The notes beneath the pieces were generated by a model. It searched no databases and had not been told where the DNA came from. It saw nothing but the letters and a program-made list of their open reading frames with translations. A stretch of 64,000 nucleotides of DNA, taken from positions 124,001 through 188,000 of the forward strand of contig CALVAC010000002.1 of NCBI GenBank assembly GCA_944325435.1, given 5' to 3'. Made by a program: the position numbers and the translations under genes. This DNA is from an uncultured Bacteroidales bacterium (GTDB lineage: Bacteria; Bacteroidota; Bacteroidia; Bacteroidales; UBA932). Positions 53,609-61,465 of this stretch are shown piece after piece. The number at the start of each line of letters is the position of its first letter. The first letter of the stretch is position 1.

Positions 53609-54499
53609 TTATTCGATTGTCGTGATGCCTTCGACTGTAACAGTGTCCCCGGCAATCTTCTTGATGAGACCCTGCAGTACGGTCCCGGGACCGATCTCCA
53701 TAAAGTAGCCGGCTCCATCAGCAATCATGTTCTTCACGCTCTGGGTCCATTTCACAGGGGATGTCAGCTGTGCGAGAAGATTCTTCTTGATGGTGTCCGG
53801 ATCTGTGGATGGCTGTGCGGTCACATTCTGGTAGACAGGACATACAGGTGTCTTGAACGATGTGGATTCGATGCCTTCGGCCAGTTCAAGCCTTGCCGGT
53901 TCCATAAGAGGGGAGTGGAATGCTCCGCCTACCTGGAGGACGAGAGCCCTTTTCGCACCGGCGGCCTTGCATTTCTCGCATGCCTCGTTGACCGCATCGA
54001 TCTCTCCGGAAATGACTATCTGCCCGTTGCAGTTGTAGTTGGCAGGGACTACCATGCCGCTGCAGCCGGAGCAGATCTCCTCGACTTTATCATCTGGAAG
54101 GGCGATGATTGCCGCCATAGTGGACGGTTTGATCTCGCATGCCTTCTGCATTGCCCTTGCACGGATGCTCACAAGCCTGAGCGCATCCTCAAAATCCATC
54201 GCTCCTGCGGCGGCAAGTGCTGAAAACTCTCCGAGAGAGTGCCCTGCCACCATATCTGGGCTGAAGCCGTCATAGCATTCTGCAAGCACGACAGAGTGCA
54301 GGAAGACGGCAGGCTGAGTCACCTTTGTGGCCTTGAGGTCTTCAGGTGTGCCTTCAAACATAATATCGGTGATTCTGAATCCGAGGATCTCGTTCGCTTT
54401 TTCAAGCATTTCCTTAGCTGTGGCATTGGTGTCATACAGAGCCTTTGCCATGCCCGGGAACTGTGAACCCTGCCCCGGGAATACATATGCTTTCTTCAT
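53609..54499 (-). CDS. fabD: Malonyl-CoA:ACP transacylase
   Basis: FabD loads malonyl groups onto acyl carrier protein for fatty acid synthesis. The start MKKAYVFPGQGSQFPGMAKA gives 296 residues, normal for the family; the frame extends nine codons upstream but those precede the likely transcript start. The GQGSQ motif is at 9-13 and the nucleophile is Ser88 in GHSLGE. His of the catalytic dyad is in GAFHSPLM. No other fab genes are adjacent, which is common in Bacteroidota. Confidence 0.97.
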   Translation of the reverse strand: MKKAYVFPGQGSQFPGMAKALYDTNATAKEMLEKANEILGFRITDIMFEGTPEDLKATKVTQPAVFLHSVVLAECYDGFSPDMVAGHSLGEFSALAAAGAMDFEDALRLVSIRARAMQKACEIKPSTMAAIIALPDDKVEEICSGCSGMVVPANYNCNGQIVISGEIDAVNEACEKCKAAGAKRALVLQVGGAFHSPLMEPARLELAEGIESTSFKTPVCPVYQNVTAQPSTDPDTIKKNLLAQLTSPVKWTQSVKNMIADGAGYFMEIGPGTVLQGLIKKIAGDTVTVEGITTIE

Positions 54500-54523
54500 A
54501 ATGTCTTGTGTTTTTAGCAAAGG

Positions 54524-54531
54524 CAAAAGTA
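54524..54531 (-). promoter_or_regulatory. Probable -7 element of fabD
   Basis: TACTTTTG on the minus strand matches TAnnTTTG and lies 25 bases before the chosen fabD start. Confidence 0.5.
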
Positions 54532-54594
54532 CAAAATTTTCTCGACTAAGCAGCAGATTTATTTCAGGACAGTGACTTTTTCATGAAAAATGAT

Positions 54595-54602
54595 TATTTT
54601 TG
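54595..54602 (+). promoter_or_regulatory. Probable -7 element of the tRNA-Arg gene
   Basis: TATTTTTG matches TAnnTTTG and lies 12 bases before the tRNA 5' end. Confidence 0.5.
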
Positions 54603-54613
54603 CACCGCGAAAG

Positions 54614-54685
54614 GCTCCCGTAGTTTAATGGATAGAATTTCGGATTCCGGTTCCGACGGTTGCGGTTCGATTCCGCACGGGAGTA
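54614..54685 (+). tRNA. tRNA-Arg (anticodon CCG)
   Basis: Acceptor GCTCCCG pairs with CGGGAGT (one G-U), with A as discriminator. D-stem GTTT/GAAT, anticodon stem TCGGA/TCCGA with loop TTCCGGT (anticodon CCG, reading CGG), and T-stem TGCGG/CCGCA with loop TTCGATT all form. CCA is not encoded. Confidence 0.93.
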
Positions 54686-54750
54686 CAAGAAATGCAATGA
54701 TATGGCGGCCCGCAATGTCTTAAAGGGCGTATATCATTGCATTCCTTGTA
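54684..54750. repeat. Imperfect 20-base inverted repeat at the 3' end of tRNA-Arg
   Basis: The arms 54684-54703 and 54731-54750 are complementary at 19 of 20 positions, separated by 27 bases. The left arm starts with the last two bases of the tRNA. The long loop and lack of a T-run make it an unlikely simple terminator. Confidence 0.7.
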
Positions 54751-54817
54751 TTTATGTCCTTTCTTCGTTGCATTCGTACTGCAGCGTATTTTTCAGTACC
54801 GGCATAAAACAAGAAAT

Positions 54818-54839
54818 CCCGAAGTCGCCGGACTTCAGG
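54818..54839. terminator. Hairpin terminator between the two tRNA genes
   Basis: CCCGAAGTC and GACTTCAGG form a stem with one mismatch and a GCCG loop. T-rich stretches follow on both strands. On the minus strand it lies about 27 bases after tRNA-Val. Confidence 0.6.
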
Positions 54840-54865
54840 ATTTTGTTTTGGCTTGCCCTTTCGGG

Positions 54866-54943
54866 TGGTGGGAGCAGAGGGAGTCGAACCCCCGACCCTC
54901 TGCTTGTAAGGCAGACGCTCTGAACCAACTGAGCTATGCTCCC
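54866..54943 (-). tRNA. tRNA-Val (anticodon TAC)
   Basis: On the minus strand the acceptor GGGAGCA pairs with TGCTCCC, the D-arm is GCTC...GAGC, the anticodon arm TCTGC/GCAGA has loop CTTACAA (anticodon TAC), and the T-arm contains GGTTCGACTCC. ACCA is encoded at the 3' end (54866-54869), unlike the neighbouring tRNA-Arg. Confidence 0.96.
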
Positions 54944-55022
54944 GTTTTGTCTCAAAACCGTCAACAGGTTTTGTTTCTTCTAAAGAACTGGCCTTTGGGG
55001 AGGTTTTCTCCGGAAAGGACTG

Positions 55023-55053
55023 CAAAGATACGCAAGAAATCTGATTGTGCAAA
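55023..55053 (-). promoter_or_regulatory. Promoter of tRNA-Val
   Basis: On the minus strand TTTG (55050-55053), 19 bases, then TATCTTTG (55023-55030) match the Bacteroidota consensus. The tRNA begins 80 bases downstream, implying a processed leader. Confidence 0.75.
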
Positions 55054-55143
55054 TTTTTTTTTTGCTGTTGCAGCACTGTTGCGACAATGGCGGAGCCTTG
55101 TTGCAGCCAGGATAATGCTCAAATCAGCTTTTCTGAAATGCTT

Positions 55144-55521
55144 TCAGACTGTCTGGCGGATTTCTTTCCCGAAAGGCAGACATGAGAGTAACGCCATCTT
55201 GAAGTGCTTGATCCCAAATGGGATGCCGATTATCGTGATGCAGAACACAAGTCCGCAGACCAGATGCACAAAGGCAATCTCCCACCAGCCGCAGCATATC
55301 CATATCACATTCATAAGGACGGACAGACAGCCCGTGCTGTTCTCCCCGTTCACTATCTCCCTGCCGAACGGCCAGAGTGCATAACTCCCGAACTTGAAAA
55401 GCTGCACTCCGAACGGGATGCCTATTATGGTGATGCAGAGCAGCAGTCCTGCAAGGAAATACATAATAGCGGTGATCAGCCCGCCGAAGATAATCCAGAG
55501 AATGTTTCCGATTGTGTTCAT
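55144..55521 (-). CDS. YccF-domain inner-membrane protein
   Basis: The 125-residue protein has two YccF repeats, each with a hydrophobic helix followed by CITIIGIPFG (FGVQLFKFGSYALWPFG and FGIKHFKMALLSCLPFG). It is an integral inner-membrane protein of unknown function. Its ATG overlaps the stop of the DUF4491 gene upstream (ATGA), so the two are co-translated. Confidence 0.9.
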   Translation of the reverse strand: MNTIGNILWIIFGGLITAIMYFLAGLLLCITIIGIPFGVQLFKFGSYALWPFGREIVNGENSTGCLSVLMNVIWICCGWWEIAFVHLVCGLVFCITIIGIPFGIKHFKMALLSCLPFGKEIRQTV

Positions 55522-55799
55522 GACTTGTCTTTTTTAGGGAACCAGCCTTTTTCCACCCTCTTCTTCTGCTGGAACAGCTCCAGAATCGACCAGAAGCATG
55601 AGAATGCGGCGACACCGGATATGGTTGACCATACGATATTTCCGAGGAACAGAGACAGTGCCGCGAATCCGCAGCCTGCAATCAGGAATGCCCACCAGCA
55701 GCGTGTCCCGAAATGATACTCGGCCTTTATCACTATAGGATGGAAAATCCCGATTATGAGAAATGTGGCCAGTCCGACCAGTATTCCGGCAAAATTCAT
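55518..55799 (-). CDS. DUF4491 family small membrane protein
   Basis: The 93-residue protein begins MNFAGILVGLATFLIIGIFH and has about three membrane segments and a polar end with RVEKGWFPK, the DUF4491 pattern in Bacteroidota. The function is unknown. It is the first gene of a two-gene minus-strand operon with the YccF gene. Confidence 0.85.
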   Translation of the reverse strand: MNFAGILVGLATFLIIGIFHPIVIKAEYHFGTRCWWAFLIAGCGFAALSLFLGNIVWSTISGVAAFSCFWSILELFQQKKRVEKGWFPKKDKS

Positions 55800-55844
55800 A
55801 ATTACTTGGATGTTCGTTTACAGGTCCGATTATTTCGGACATCT

Positions 55845-55852
55845 GGCAAAGA
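55845..55852 (-). promoter_or_regulatory. Probable -7 element of the DUF4491-yccF operon
   Basis: TATCTTTG on the minus strand matches TAnnTTTG, 46 bases before the DUF4491 start. Confidence 0.45.
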
Positions 55853-55869
55853 TAATCAAATATTCCGAT

Positions 55870-55877
55870 TATATTTG
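55870..55877 (+). promoter_or_regulatory. Probable -7 element of the FKBP gene
   Basis: TATATTTG matches TAnnTTTG, 30 bases before the ATG at 55907. It is 18 bases from the divergent -7 element at 55845-55852. Confidence 0.5.
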
Positions 55878-55906
55878 CAGGCTTTAATGACTATAAGTAG
55901 CTATTT

Positions 55907-56512
55907 ATGGACAAGAACAGTTATGCTCTGGGCATGAGCATTGCCCACAATATGCTTTCTTCAGGAGTGAATGACGTTGTTTTCGAGGATTTTACCGCAG
56001 GCTTGAAGGCGGTGCTTTCCGGTGAGGAACCTAAGGTGAGCTTCGAGGAAGCGGCAAAGCTTCTGGACAAATACTTCGCAGATGTCGAGAAGAAGCAGAA
56101 GGCGGAGACGGCGGCGGTGAATGCGGCCATGAAGCAGGAAGGAGAGGATTTCCTGGCGGCAAACGCCCTGAAAGATGGAGTGAAGGTACTGCCGAGCGGT
56201 CTGCAGTATAAGGTCATCAAGGAAGGGACAGGCAGGAGACCCGGGAAGACATCCAGGGTAAAATGCCATTATGAGGGGCGTTTCATCAACGGAAGCAAGT
56301 TTGACAGTTCGTATGACCGTCAGCAGCCGGCTGTCTTCGGTCTCGACCAGGTCATTCCCGGCTGGACCGAGGGGCTTCAGCTGATGCCGGAAGGCTCCAG
56401 GTATGAACTTTATATCCCGTACACCCTCGGTTATGGAGAATCCGGAGCTCCGGGAGCAATCCCTCCATACAGTGCCCTGGTGTTTACCGTTGAACTTCTG
56501 GAAGTCCTGTAA
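55907..56512 (+). CDS. FKBP-type peptidyl-prolyl isomerase
   Basis: The 201-residue protein has an N-terminal helical dimerisation region (about 1-90, with a KKQKAETAAVNAAMKQEGED coiled coil) and a C-terminal FKBP domain (about 95-201). The domain shows LPSGLQYKVIKEGTG, VKCHYEGRFINGSKFDSSYD, VIPGWTEGLQLMPEGSRYEL, YIP and IPPYSALVFTVELL, as in FkpA/MIP proteins. It catalyses proline isomerisation and assists folding. Unlike many family members it has no evident signal peptide, so it is probably cytoplasmic. Confidence 0.95.
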   Translation: MDKNSYALGMSIAHNMLSSGVNDVVFEDFTAGLKAVLSGEEPKVSFEEAAKLLDKYFADVEKKQKAETAAVNAAMKQEGEDFLAANALKDGVKVLPSGLQYKVIKEGTGRRPGKTSRVKCHYEGRFINGSKFDSSYDRQQPAVFGLDQVIPGWTEGLQLMPEGSRYELYIPYTLGYGESGAPGAIPPYSALVFTVELLEVL

Positions 56513-56613
56513 GGAATATCTGCGGGCAAGAGAAGCGCGGCTGGTGTGGATGTGGGGCAAAATGCTTGTTGTTCCCGATGTTCCGATTAAGGTAGGAGCA
56601 TATAGTCTGGAAG

Positions 56614-57549
56614 ATGGATGTGATGGATACGGCTATGGAAAATATAAGACCGTTGGGGACCGGGCTTCTGCTGGTGGATGCCGGTGGAAGCAAGACCGAC
56701 TGGATACAGGTCTGTAGCGGGGAGACTGTCAAGTTTACGGCAGGAGGGATAAATCCGGCCGTGATGGACCGTAGATCCATTCTTTCCGCAGTGCTTTCCG
56801 CAGCTGACATGATGGGCGTAAGGTCGTCGTCAGTCAAAGATATCCGTTATTATGGGGCCGGAATCGCAGGTACAGAGCAGCTGATTGTCCTTGATACCAT
56901 TCTGAAGAATGTCTTTCCAGTCGCTGTCGTCTCGTACGGGTCTGACCTGCAGCTGGCTGCCGAGGCCTGTCTCGGTACTGAGCCCGGCATTGCCTGTATC
57001 CTCGGCACCGGATCCAACAGCGGAGTATATGATGGGAAGAAAATAGTGTCCAATATCCGCCCCGGGGGATACATACTCGGTGATGAAGGCGGCGGAAGTG
57101 TCCTCGGGAAAATGCTTCTGGCCGATTATGTCAAGGACAGGCTTCCCCAGGGTATCCGGAAGGCATTCTCGGAGGCATACCCCGGACTTTCGTATGACTC
57201 GATAGTGGCGAATTTATACCGCGGAGTCAATCCGTCAGGTTATCTTGCTTCCTTTGCACCGTTTGTCCTTTCATACAGGGGAGATAGCTATGCCGACAGC
57301 CTGGTGGAACGGAACCTGAGGAATTTCATTGAACGTTCCGTGCTCCCATACGGAGATGATGGCCAAGACATAGCTGTGGCAGGTTCCATAGGTATGGAAT
57401 GCAGGGTAGAGATCGAGGCTCTCGGACGGGAATACGGTCTGCATTTCACCCGTTTCGTGAAACATCCGGCTGATGCCCTTGCCGAGAGGATGTCGGGAGG
57501 GATATGCAGTATGAAACATTATGAGGGGTCGGGGCAAGATGATTTATAG
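56614..57549 (+). CDS. BadF/BadG-type ATPase, N-acetylglucosamine kinase-like
   Basis: The 311-residue ASKHA-fold protein has LLLVDAGGSKTDWIQV as phosphate-1 motif, ILGTGSNSGVYDG as phosphate-2 motif and GGYILGDEGGGSVLGK, the pattern of N-acetylglucosamine kinase-like BadF/BadG proteins. It most likely phosphorylates an amino sugar, perhaps from recycled cell-wall material. Three in-frame ATGs (56614, 56623, 56635) are possible. It is 15 bases upstream of recR and probably co-transcribed with it. Confidence 0.88.
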   Translation: MDVMDTAMENIRPLGTGLLLVDAGGSKTDWIQVCSGETVKFTAGGINPAVMDRRSILSAVLSAADMMGVRSSSVKDIRYYGAGIAGTEQLIVLDTILKNVFPVAVVSYGSDLQLAAEACLGTEPGIACILGTGSNSGVYDGKKIVSNIRPGGYILGDEGGGSVLGKMLLADYVKDRLPQGIRKAFSEAYPGLSYDSIVANLYRGVNPSGYLASFAPFVLSYRGDSYADSLVERNLRNFIERSVLPYGDDGQDIAVAGSIGMECRVEIEALGREYGLHFTRFVKHPADALAERMSGGICSMKHYEGSGQDDL

Positions 57550-57564
57550 AAATTATCGGTGATT

Positions 57565-58206
57565 ATGGCGTATAAGGAAAAATATCCATCGGTGCTTCTG
57601 GAGGAGGCTGTAGATGCCATCAGCTCGCTTCCAGGAGTGGGACGCAAAGGGGCTTTGAGGCTCGCCTTGCACTTGCTGAAGCAGCCGCAGGAGAATGTGC
57701 ACCATTTCACATCGGCGGTGGACAGGCTCAGGGATGAGGTAAAATATTGCCGGGAATGCAGCATGATTTCCGATGGTGAGGTATGTTCCATCTGTTCCGA
57801 CCGTAGCCGTGACCACAGGACTGTCTGCGTGGTGGAAAGCGTCAGGGATGTGATGAGCATAGAGAATACAGGCCAATACAGAGGTGTATATCATGTCCTT
57901 GGAGGCATAATTTCCCCTATTGACGGGATAGGCCCTTCTGATCTGACTATCTCACGCCTTGTGGAAAGGGTGCGGAAACTGGTCGGAAATGAGGCTGCCG
58001 CCCCGGGGAATGTGGAAGTGATCTTTGCTCTAAGCGGGGATGTGGAGGGCGAGACTACGGCGTTCTATATCTACAGGCAGATCTCAGGGTTCGGGATCAA
58101 GGTCTCATCTATCGCCAGGGGACTCGGGTTCGGAGATGACCTGGAATATGCGGATGAGCTGACTCTCGGCCGTTCGATAGTGAACAGACAGGAATTCCGG
58201 CCATAG
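57565..58206 (+). CDS. recR: Recombination mediator RecR
   Basis: RecR works with RecF and RecO to load RecA on gapped DNA. The 213-residue protein has the helix-hairpin-helix ([20 protein letters not shown]), the zinc finger [16 protein letters not shown], and a Toprim domain ([34 protein letters not shown]) and the walker-like end [19 protein letters not shown] two codons upstream is less likely than the ATG. A strong terminator overlaps the stop codon. Confidence 0.97.
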   Translation: MAYKEKYPSVLLEEAVDAISSLPGVGRKGALRLALHLLKQPQENVHHFTSAVDRLRDEVKYCRECSMISDGEVCSICSDRSRDHRTVCVVESVRDVMSIENTGQYRGVYHVLGGIISPIDGIGPSDLTISRLVERVRKLVGNEAAAPGNVEVIFALSGDVEGETTAFYIYRQISGFGIKVSSIARGLGFGDDLEYADELTLGRSIVNRQEFRP

Positions 58207-58220
58207 TGCCGGTTTTTTTT
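58197..58220 (+). terminator. Rho-independent terminator overlapping the recR stop
   Basis: CCGGC (58197-58201) pairs with GCCGG (58208-58212), with a six-base loop containing the stop codon, followed by eight T residues. Confidence 0.8.
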
Positions 58221-58257
58221 ATGCAGGTTGGTTATGGTTTTTTATATGTGAATAGGT

Positions 58258-58812
58258 ATGACAATAATAGAGATTATATTGATGGCCCTGTCCCTGAGCA
58301 TCGATACTCTTGTGGTGTCCATGTGCGGAAGCGTGACACTCGGGAAGACAGGTTTCTGGAAGGTGGCGAAGGTCGCACTGGCCTTTGCCGGGATGCAGAC
58401 TGCTTTGCTGTCTGCCGGATGGTTCTTTGGCAGTTCCATAGTCAGGTATATCGAGGGCATCGCCGGAGCCGTGGGGTTCGTTCTTCTCTTATATATAGGT
58501 GTCAATATGATCCGCGGTGCAATGAAAAAGGATGGCGAAGAGTCCGTGAACCTTTCCGGGATACGCCAGCTTCTTCTTGCAGCTGTTGCTACAAGCATTG
58601 ATGCGGCTGCGGTGGGGATGTCTCTTGCAATGGCGGAACCCGATGCGGAGACTGTTGTCATTTCAGTGCTGTCTGTCTTCATTGTCACCGCAGCCGCTGC
58701 TGTGACCGGAGTGCTCGGAGGCTGTGCTGTAGGCCGCAGCTTCGGCAAACCGGCTCAGATAGCCGGAGGCATCGTCCTCATCGCCATCGGACTCAAAATC
58801 ATGTTGGGGTAA
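58258..58812 (+). CDS. mntP: Manganese efflux pump MntP family protein
   Basis: The 184-residue protein has six hydrophobic segments in two repeats, with the family's acidic motifs LSLSIDTLVVSMCG near the N-terminus and VATSIDAAAVGMSLA in the second half. MntP exports manganese from the cytoplasm. A yybP-ykoY type leader is not visible in the short gap after recR, so its regulation here is unclear. Confidence 0.93.
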   Translation: MTIIEIILMALSLSIDTLVVSMCGSVTLGKTGFWKVAKVALAFAGMQTALLSAGWFFGSSIVRYIEGIAGAVGFVLLLYIGVNMIRGAMKKDGEESVNLSGIRQLLLAAVATSIDAAAVGMSLAMAEPDAETVVISVLSVFIVTAAAAVTGVLGGCAVGRSFGKPAQIAGGIVLIAIGLKIMLG

Positions 58813-58908
58813 TTTTCTCTTTTTGTTGTTTTTAATACTTTGTACGGTTAACGATATGGCGGCTGTCTTGTCAATTTTCAACGGTCGTCTTCTGTTTCCT
58901 GCAATATC

Positions 58909-60172
58909 ATGGGGAAATTTTTTATATTCCTGTTGTCATGCCTTGCCTTTTTGCCCGGCTTGTATGCTGCGCCCGTGTCAGTTGTCGGCAGTGTGGTCGA
59001 CAAGGATGACGGCAGACCGGTAGAACTGGCTAATGTGGCTGTCCTCGATGCTGACAATAAGATTGTTGCGGTTTGTGCTACGGATAGTTATGGAGAATTC
59101 AGACTCAGCATTCACAAAGGGGAATATACGTTGAGCATATCCTTTGTAGGATATGAGACGTGGGAGAAACCGCTGGAATGTAAGGATAATGATATAGACC
59201 TGGGACAGATACGGCTGAAGCGCAGCAAAGAAAGTATTGCGGGATCGGTGGTGACATCGAAAACTCTCATAAGGCGGGAGGCAGACAGGATAGTATATGA
59301 TGTGCTTGAGGATCCGGATGCAGGAAAGTTGAATATGGCTGCATTCATGTCCAAGATTCCCGGTTTGAAGAAAGCTGTCCGTAACGGGAATCTCGAATAT
59401 AAAGGTGAAGCTGTCAAGAAGATACTTATAGACGGCAGGACCAATCCTATGATAAATGAAGGCCGGCAGTATCCAATGGATTTTATACGGGCGGACTATA
59501 TGTCGAAGATAGAGCTTGTCTTGCCGGGTTCTCCGGAATACGGCAACTCCGAGCCTGTGCTTGTGGTGTCTCTTTCGCGGCCTTTCCCTTTTGGGGCTGT
59601 CCGTATCGTATGCGGTTACTCCTGGAGCCATTGAGACGGTCTCTTACGCTGATGAAAACAATGTGAGGGTAACGACTTATGAGAATATCGGCAGGAAAGA
59701 TGCTCTCGGTATGACATTGTCTGCCAGATTCAACATAACTGACGGTATTGACCTCAACCTTAAGGGCGGAGCATCGCGAAATTCGTATATCTTCTCACAG
59801 GGAGGCAAGAATGTCTATTGGTCGTTTCTCGGTACGGAGACTGTCCACGTCGATACTGAATATTGTTCCATAGACCAAAGTCTTATGCTCATTCCCATGA
59901 TGTCTGCCCAGACGCGCGATCTATGGATTGAGCCGGTGCTCGAAATAGGAATATCCAGATATTGGGAGAAAATCAGGCTCGGAACTTCGCTGCACTGCGG
60001 AGACCTTCTGTACGGCAGGTCATATAGAAAGGATGTTACCGCAGGAGATGGCTTTGTGAATACATCCAATATAATGCGGCAAGGAAGATATGTCGTTTTT
60101 TCCGTCTATTGGAGCATAGGCAGGTTCAGGAATACACCGTATGTGAAGCATACTTCGTATGACCTTGACTGA
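58909..60172 (+). pseudogene. Outer-membrane beta-barrel protein (TonB-receptor-like), frameshifted and missing the barrel core
   Basis: The first frame (58909-59634) has a signal peptide, a carboxypeptidase-regulatory-like domain (SVVGSVVDKDDGRPVELANV) and a plug-like domain (IVYDVLEDPDAGKLNMAAFM, VKKILIDGRTN, ADYMSKIELVLPGSPEY), then stops. Another frame continues at about 59600 with an unmistakable barrel end (VTPGAIETVSYADENNVRVT, ENIGRKDALGMTL) to FSVYWSIGRFRNTPYVKHTS. Intact homologues are about 750-800 residues; only about 420 codons remain, so the central barrel is deleted and the frame is shifted near 59597. It cannot make a working barrel. Confidence 0.85.
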
Positions 60173-60197
60173 TTTTGGTCGGATAGTCGTCAAAGAT

Positions 60198-60229
60198 TTT
60201 GTCCGGAACGAAAGAATTTGTTATTTTTG
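60198..60229 (+). promoter_or_regulatory. Promoter of corA
   Basis: TTTG (60198-60201), 20 bases, then TATTTTTG (60222-60229) match the Bacteroidota consensus. The start codon is 128 bases downstream, so a long leader is made. Confidence 0.72.
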
Positions 60230-60235
60230 CAGGCT

Positions 60236-60357
60236 TTCTTTTCTGTAGGCATAGATGGTAAGGCGGTCTGCCGGAAAGAACTGCTGCGGAACGGGCTGCT
60301 GATGCGGACCTGAAGTCTAATCCTCCGACGACTGGGCCGGACTAAAACAGGCATAGG
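60236..60357 (+). other. Long corA leader with a short Cys-rich open frame
   Basis: The leader contains ATG at 60255 and a 15-codon frame MVRRSAGKNCCGTGC ending at 60302. GC-rich segments can pair (for example AGTC with GACT around 60322-60341). I could not match it to the known magnesium M-box. A role in regulating corA is a guess. Confidence 0.3.
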
Positions 60358-61305
60358 ATGATATCGATCTACTATAAGGTTGCAGGACAGATAGAGGTTG
60401 CCCGGTCGGTGACGGATTTCCAGGATATGGAAAGGAAGGATGTGGTGTGGATAGACCTCTATTCTCCCGAGGGAGAGGAGAAAAGAGGAACGGAGGCGTT
60501 TCTCGGAACCACTATCCAGAGCAGGGCGCAGGCTGAAGAGATCGAGAGTTCATCCCGCTTTTCCGAGACCGACCACGCCATATTCGCCAACACGAACTTC
60601 CTGATTCCGGGGCCGGAGGAATATTCAATGGAAAGCGTGTCGTTCATACTGACAGACAGCGTTCTGACTACTGTGAGGGAAAGCCCTCTGAGGAGTTTCA
60701 CTGACCTGCAGCGCCGCATGCAGGCATTTCCGAAGTTCTATCCATCTGGAAATATCGTGTTCGTAAGCATTCTGGAGCAGCGTGTGGACCTGGATGCTGA
60801 TATGATAGAGTTGATGTCTAAGGAGATAGCACAGTACAACAGAAAGGTGAGTCTGGGAGAGGACATCAACGAGGAATTCCTCCTGGATATCAACCAGCTG
60901 CAGGAGAACACGATGATGGTCAGGGAAAATATCGTGGACAAGCAGAGGGTGGTGTCCAACCTCCTGAAGACAGACCTTTTCCCACAGGATCTGCGCAGCA
61001 AGCTGAATGTCCTCCTCAAGGACATTTCCTCACTGATCAACCACACCAATTTCAGTTTCGAGAGGCTTGAGTATCTGCAGAACACTGTCATAGGTCTTAT
61101 CAATCTGGACCAGAACAAGATAATGAAAGTGTTCACCCTTGTCTCCCTGCTGTTGATGCCACCGACCCTGATAGCCAGTTTCTACGGTATGAACGTGAAT
61201 CTCCCGATGAGCGGACAGTGGTGGGACTGGGTCGTCATACTCGGACTGATGCTCATATCTTTCGCCCTGATACTGCTGATTTTCAAGAAAAGGAAAATGC
61301 TGTAG
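60358..61305 (+). CDS. corA: CorA family magnesium/cobalt transporter
   Basis: The 315-residue protein has a cytoplasmic alpha/beta head, a long helix (about 200-255) and two C-terminal membrane segments. The first membrane segment ends in the CorA signature YGMN (FYGMNVNLPM), followed by the short loop and a second span ending IFKKRKML. It forms a pentameric Mg2+ channel in the inner membrane. It has a consensus promoter and a 128-base leader. Confidence 0.95.
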   Translation: MISIYYKVAGQIEVARSVTDFQDMERKDVVWIDLYSPEGEEKRGTEAFLGTTIQSRAQAEEIESSSRFSETDHAIFANTNFLIPGPEEYSMESVSFILTDSVLTTVRESPLRSFTDLQRRMQAFPKFYPSGNIVFVSILEQRVDLDADMIELMSKEIAQYNRKVSLGEDINEEFLLDINQLQENTMMVRENIVDKQRVVSNLLKTDLFPQDLRSKLNVLLKDISSLINHTNFSFERLEYLQNTVIGLINLDQNKIMKVFTLVSLLLMPPTLIASFYGMNVNLPMSGQWWDWVVILGLMLISFALILLIFKKRKML

Positions 61306-61348
61306 GGGCCATTGGCAGGAAAAGCAATGATAAAAATTCCGGCAGGGC

Positions 61349-61379
61349 TTTGAAAATCCGATTATTATGTATATTTTTG
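61349..61379 (+). promoter_or_regulatory. Promoter of rpsA
   Basis: TTTG (61349-61352), 19 bases, then TATTTTTG (61372-61379) match the Bacteroidota consensus. An eight-base hairpin in the leader (61393-61412) might be an autoregulatory site for S1, which is unproven. Confidence 0.78.
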
Positions 61380-61465
61380 CGCGCCTTTTGGAAAGACGGG
61401 CCAGCCTGTCTTCCCGAGGCAAGAGATAATGTTTAACCACTAGTCTGTTTTTATTTTATTCAATT

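Noticed and set aside
54686..54865. A third tRNA or small RNA between tRNA-Arg and tRNA-Val.
   Set aside because: No cloverleaf forms; the gap holds the inverted repeat and a terminator hairpin only.
60236..60357. An M-box type magnesium riboswitch before corA.
   Set aside because: The CTGCTGC and GC-rich segments are suggestive, but the conserved M-box core could not be laid out on the leader.
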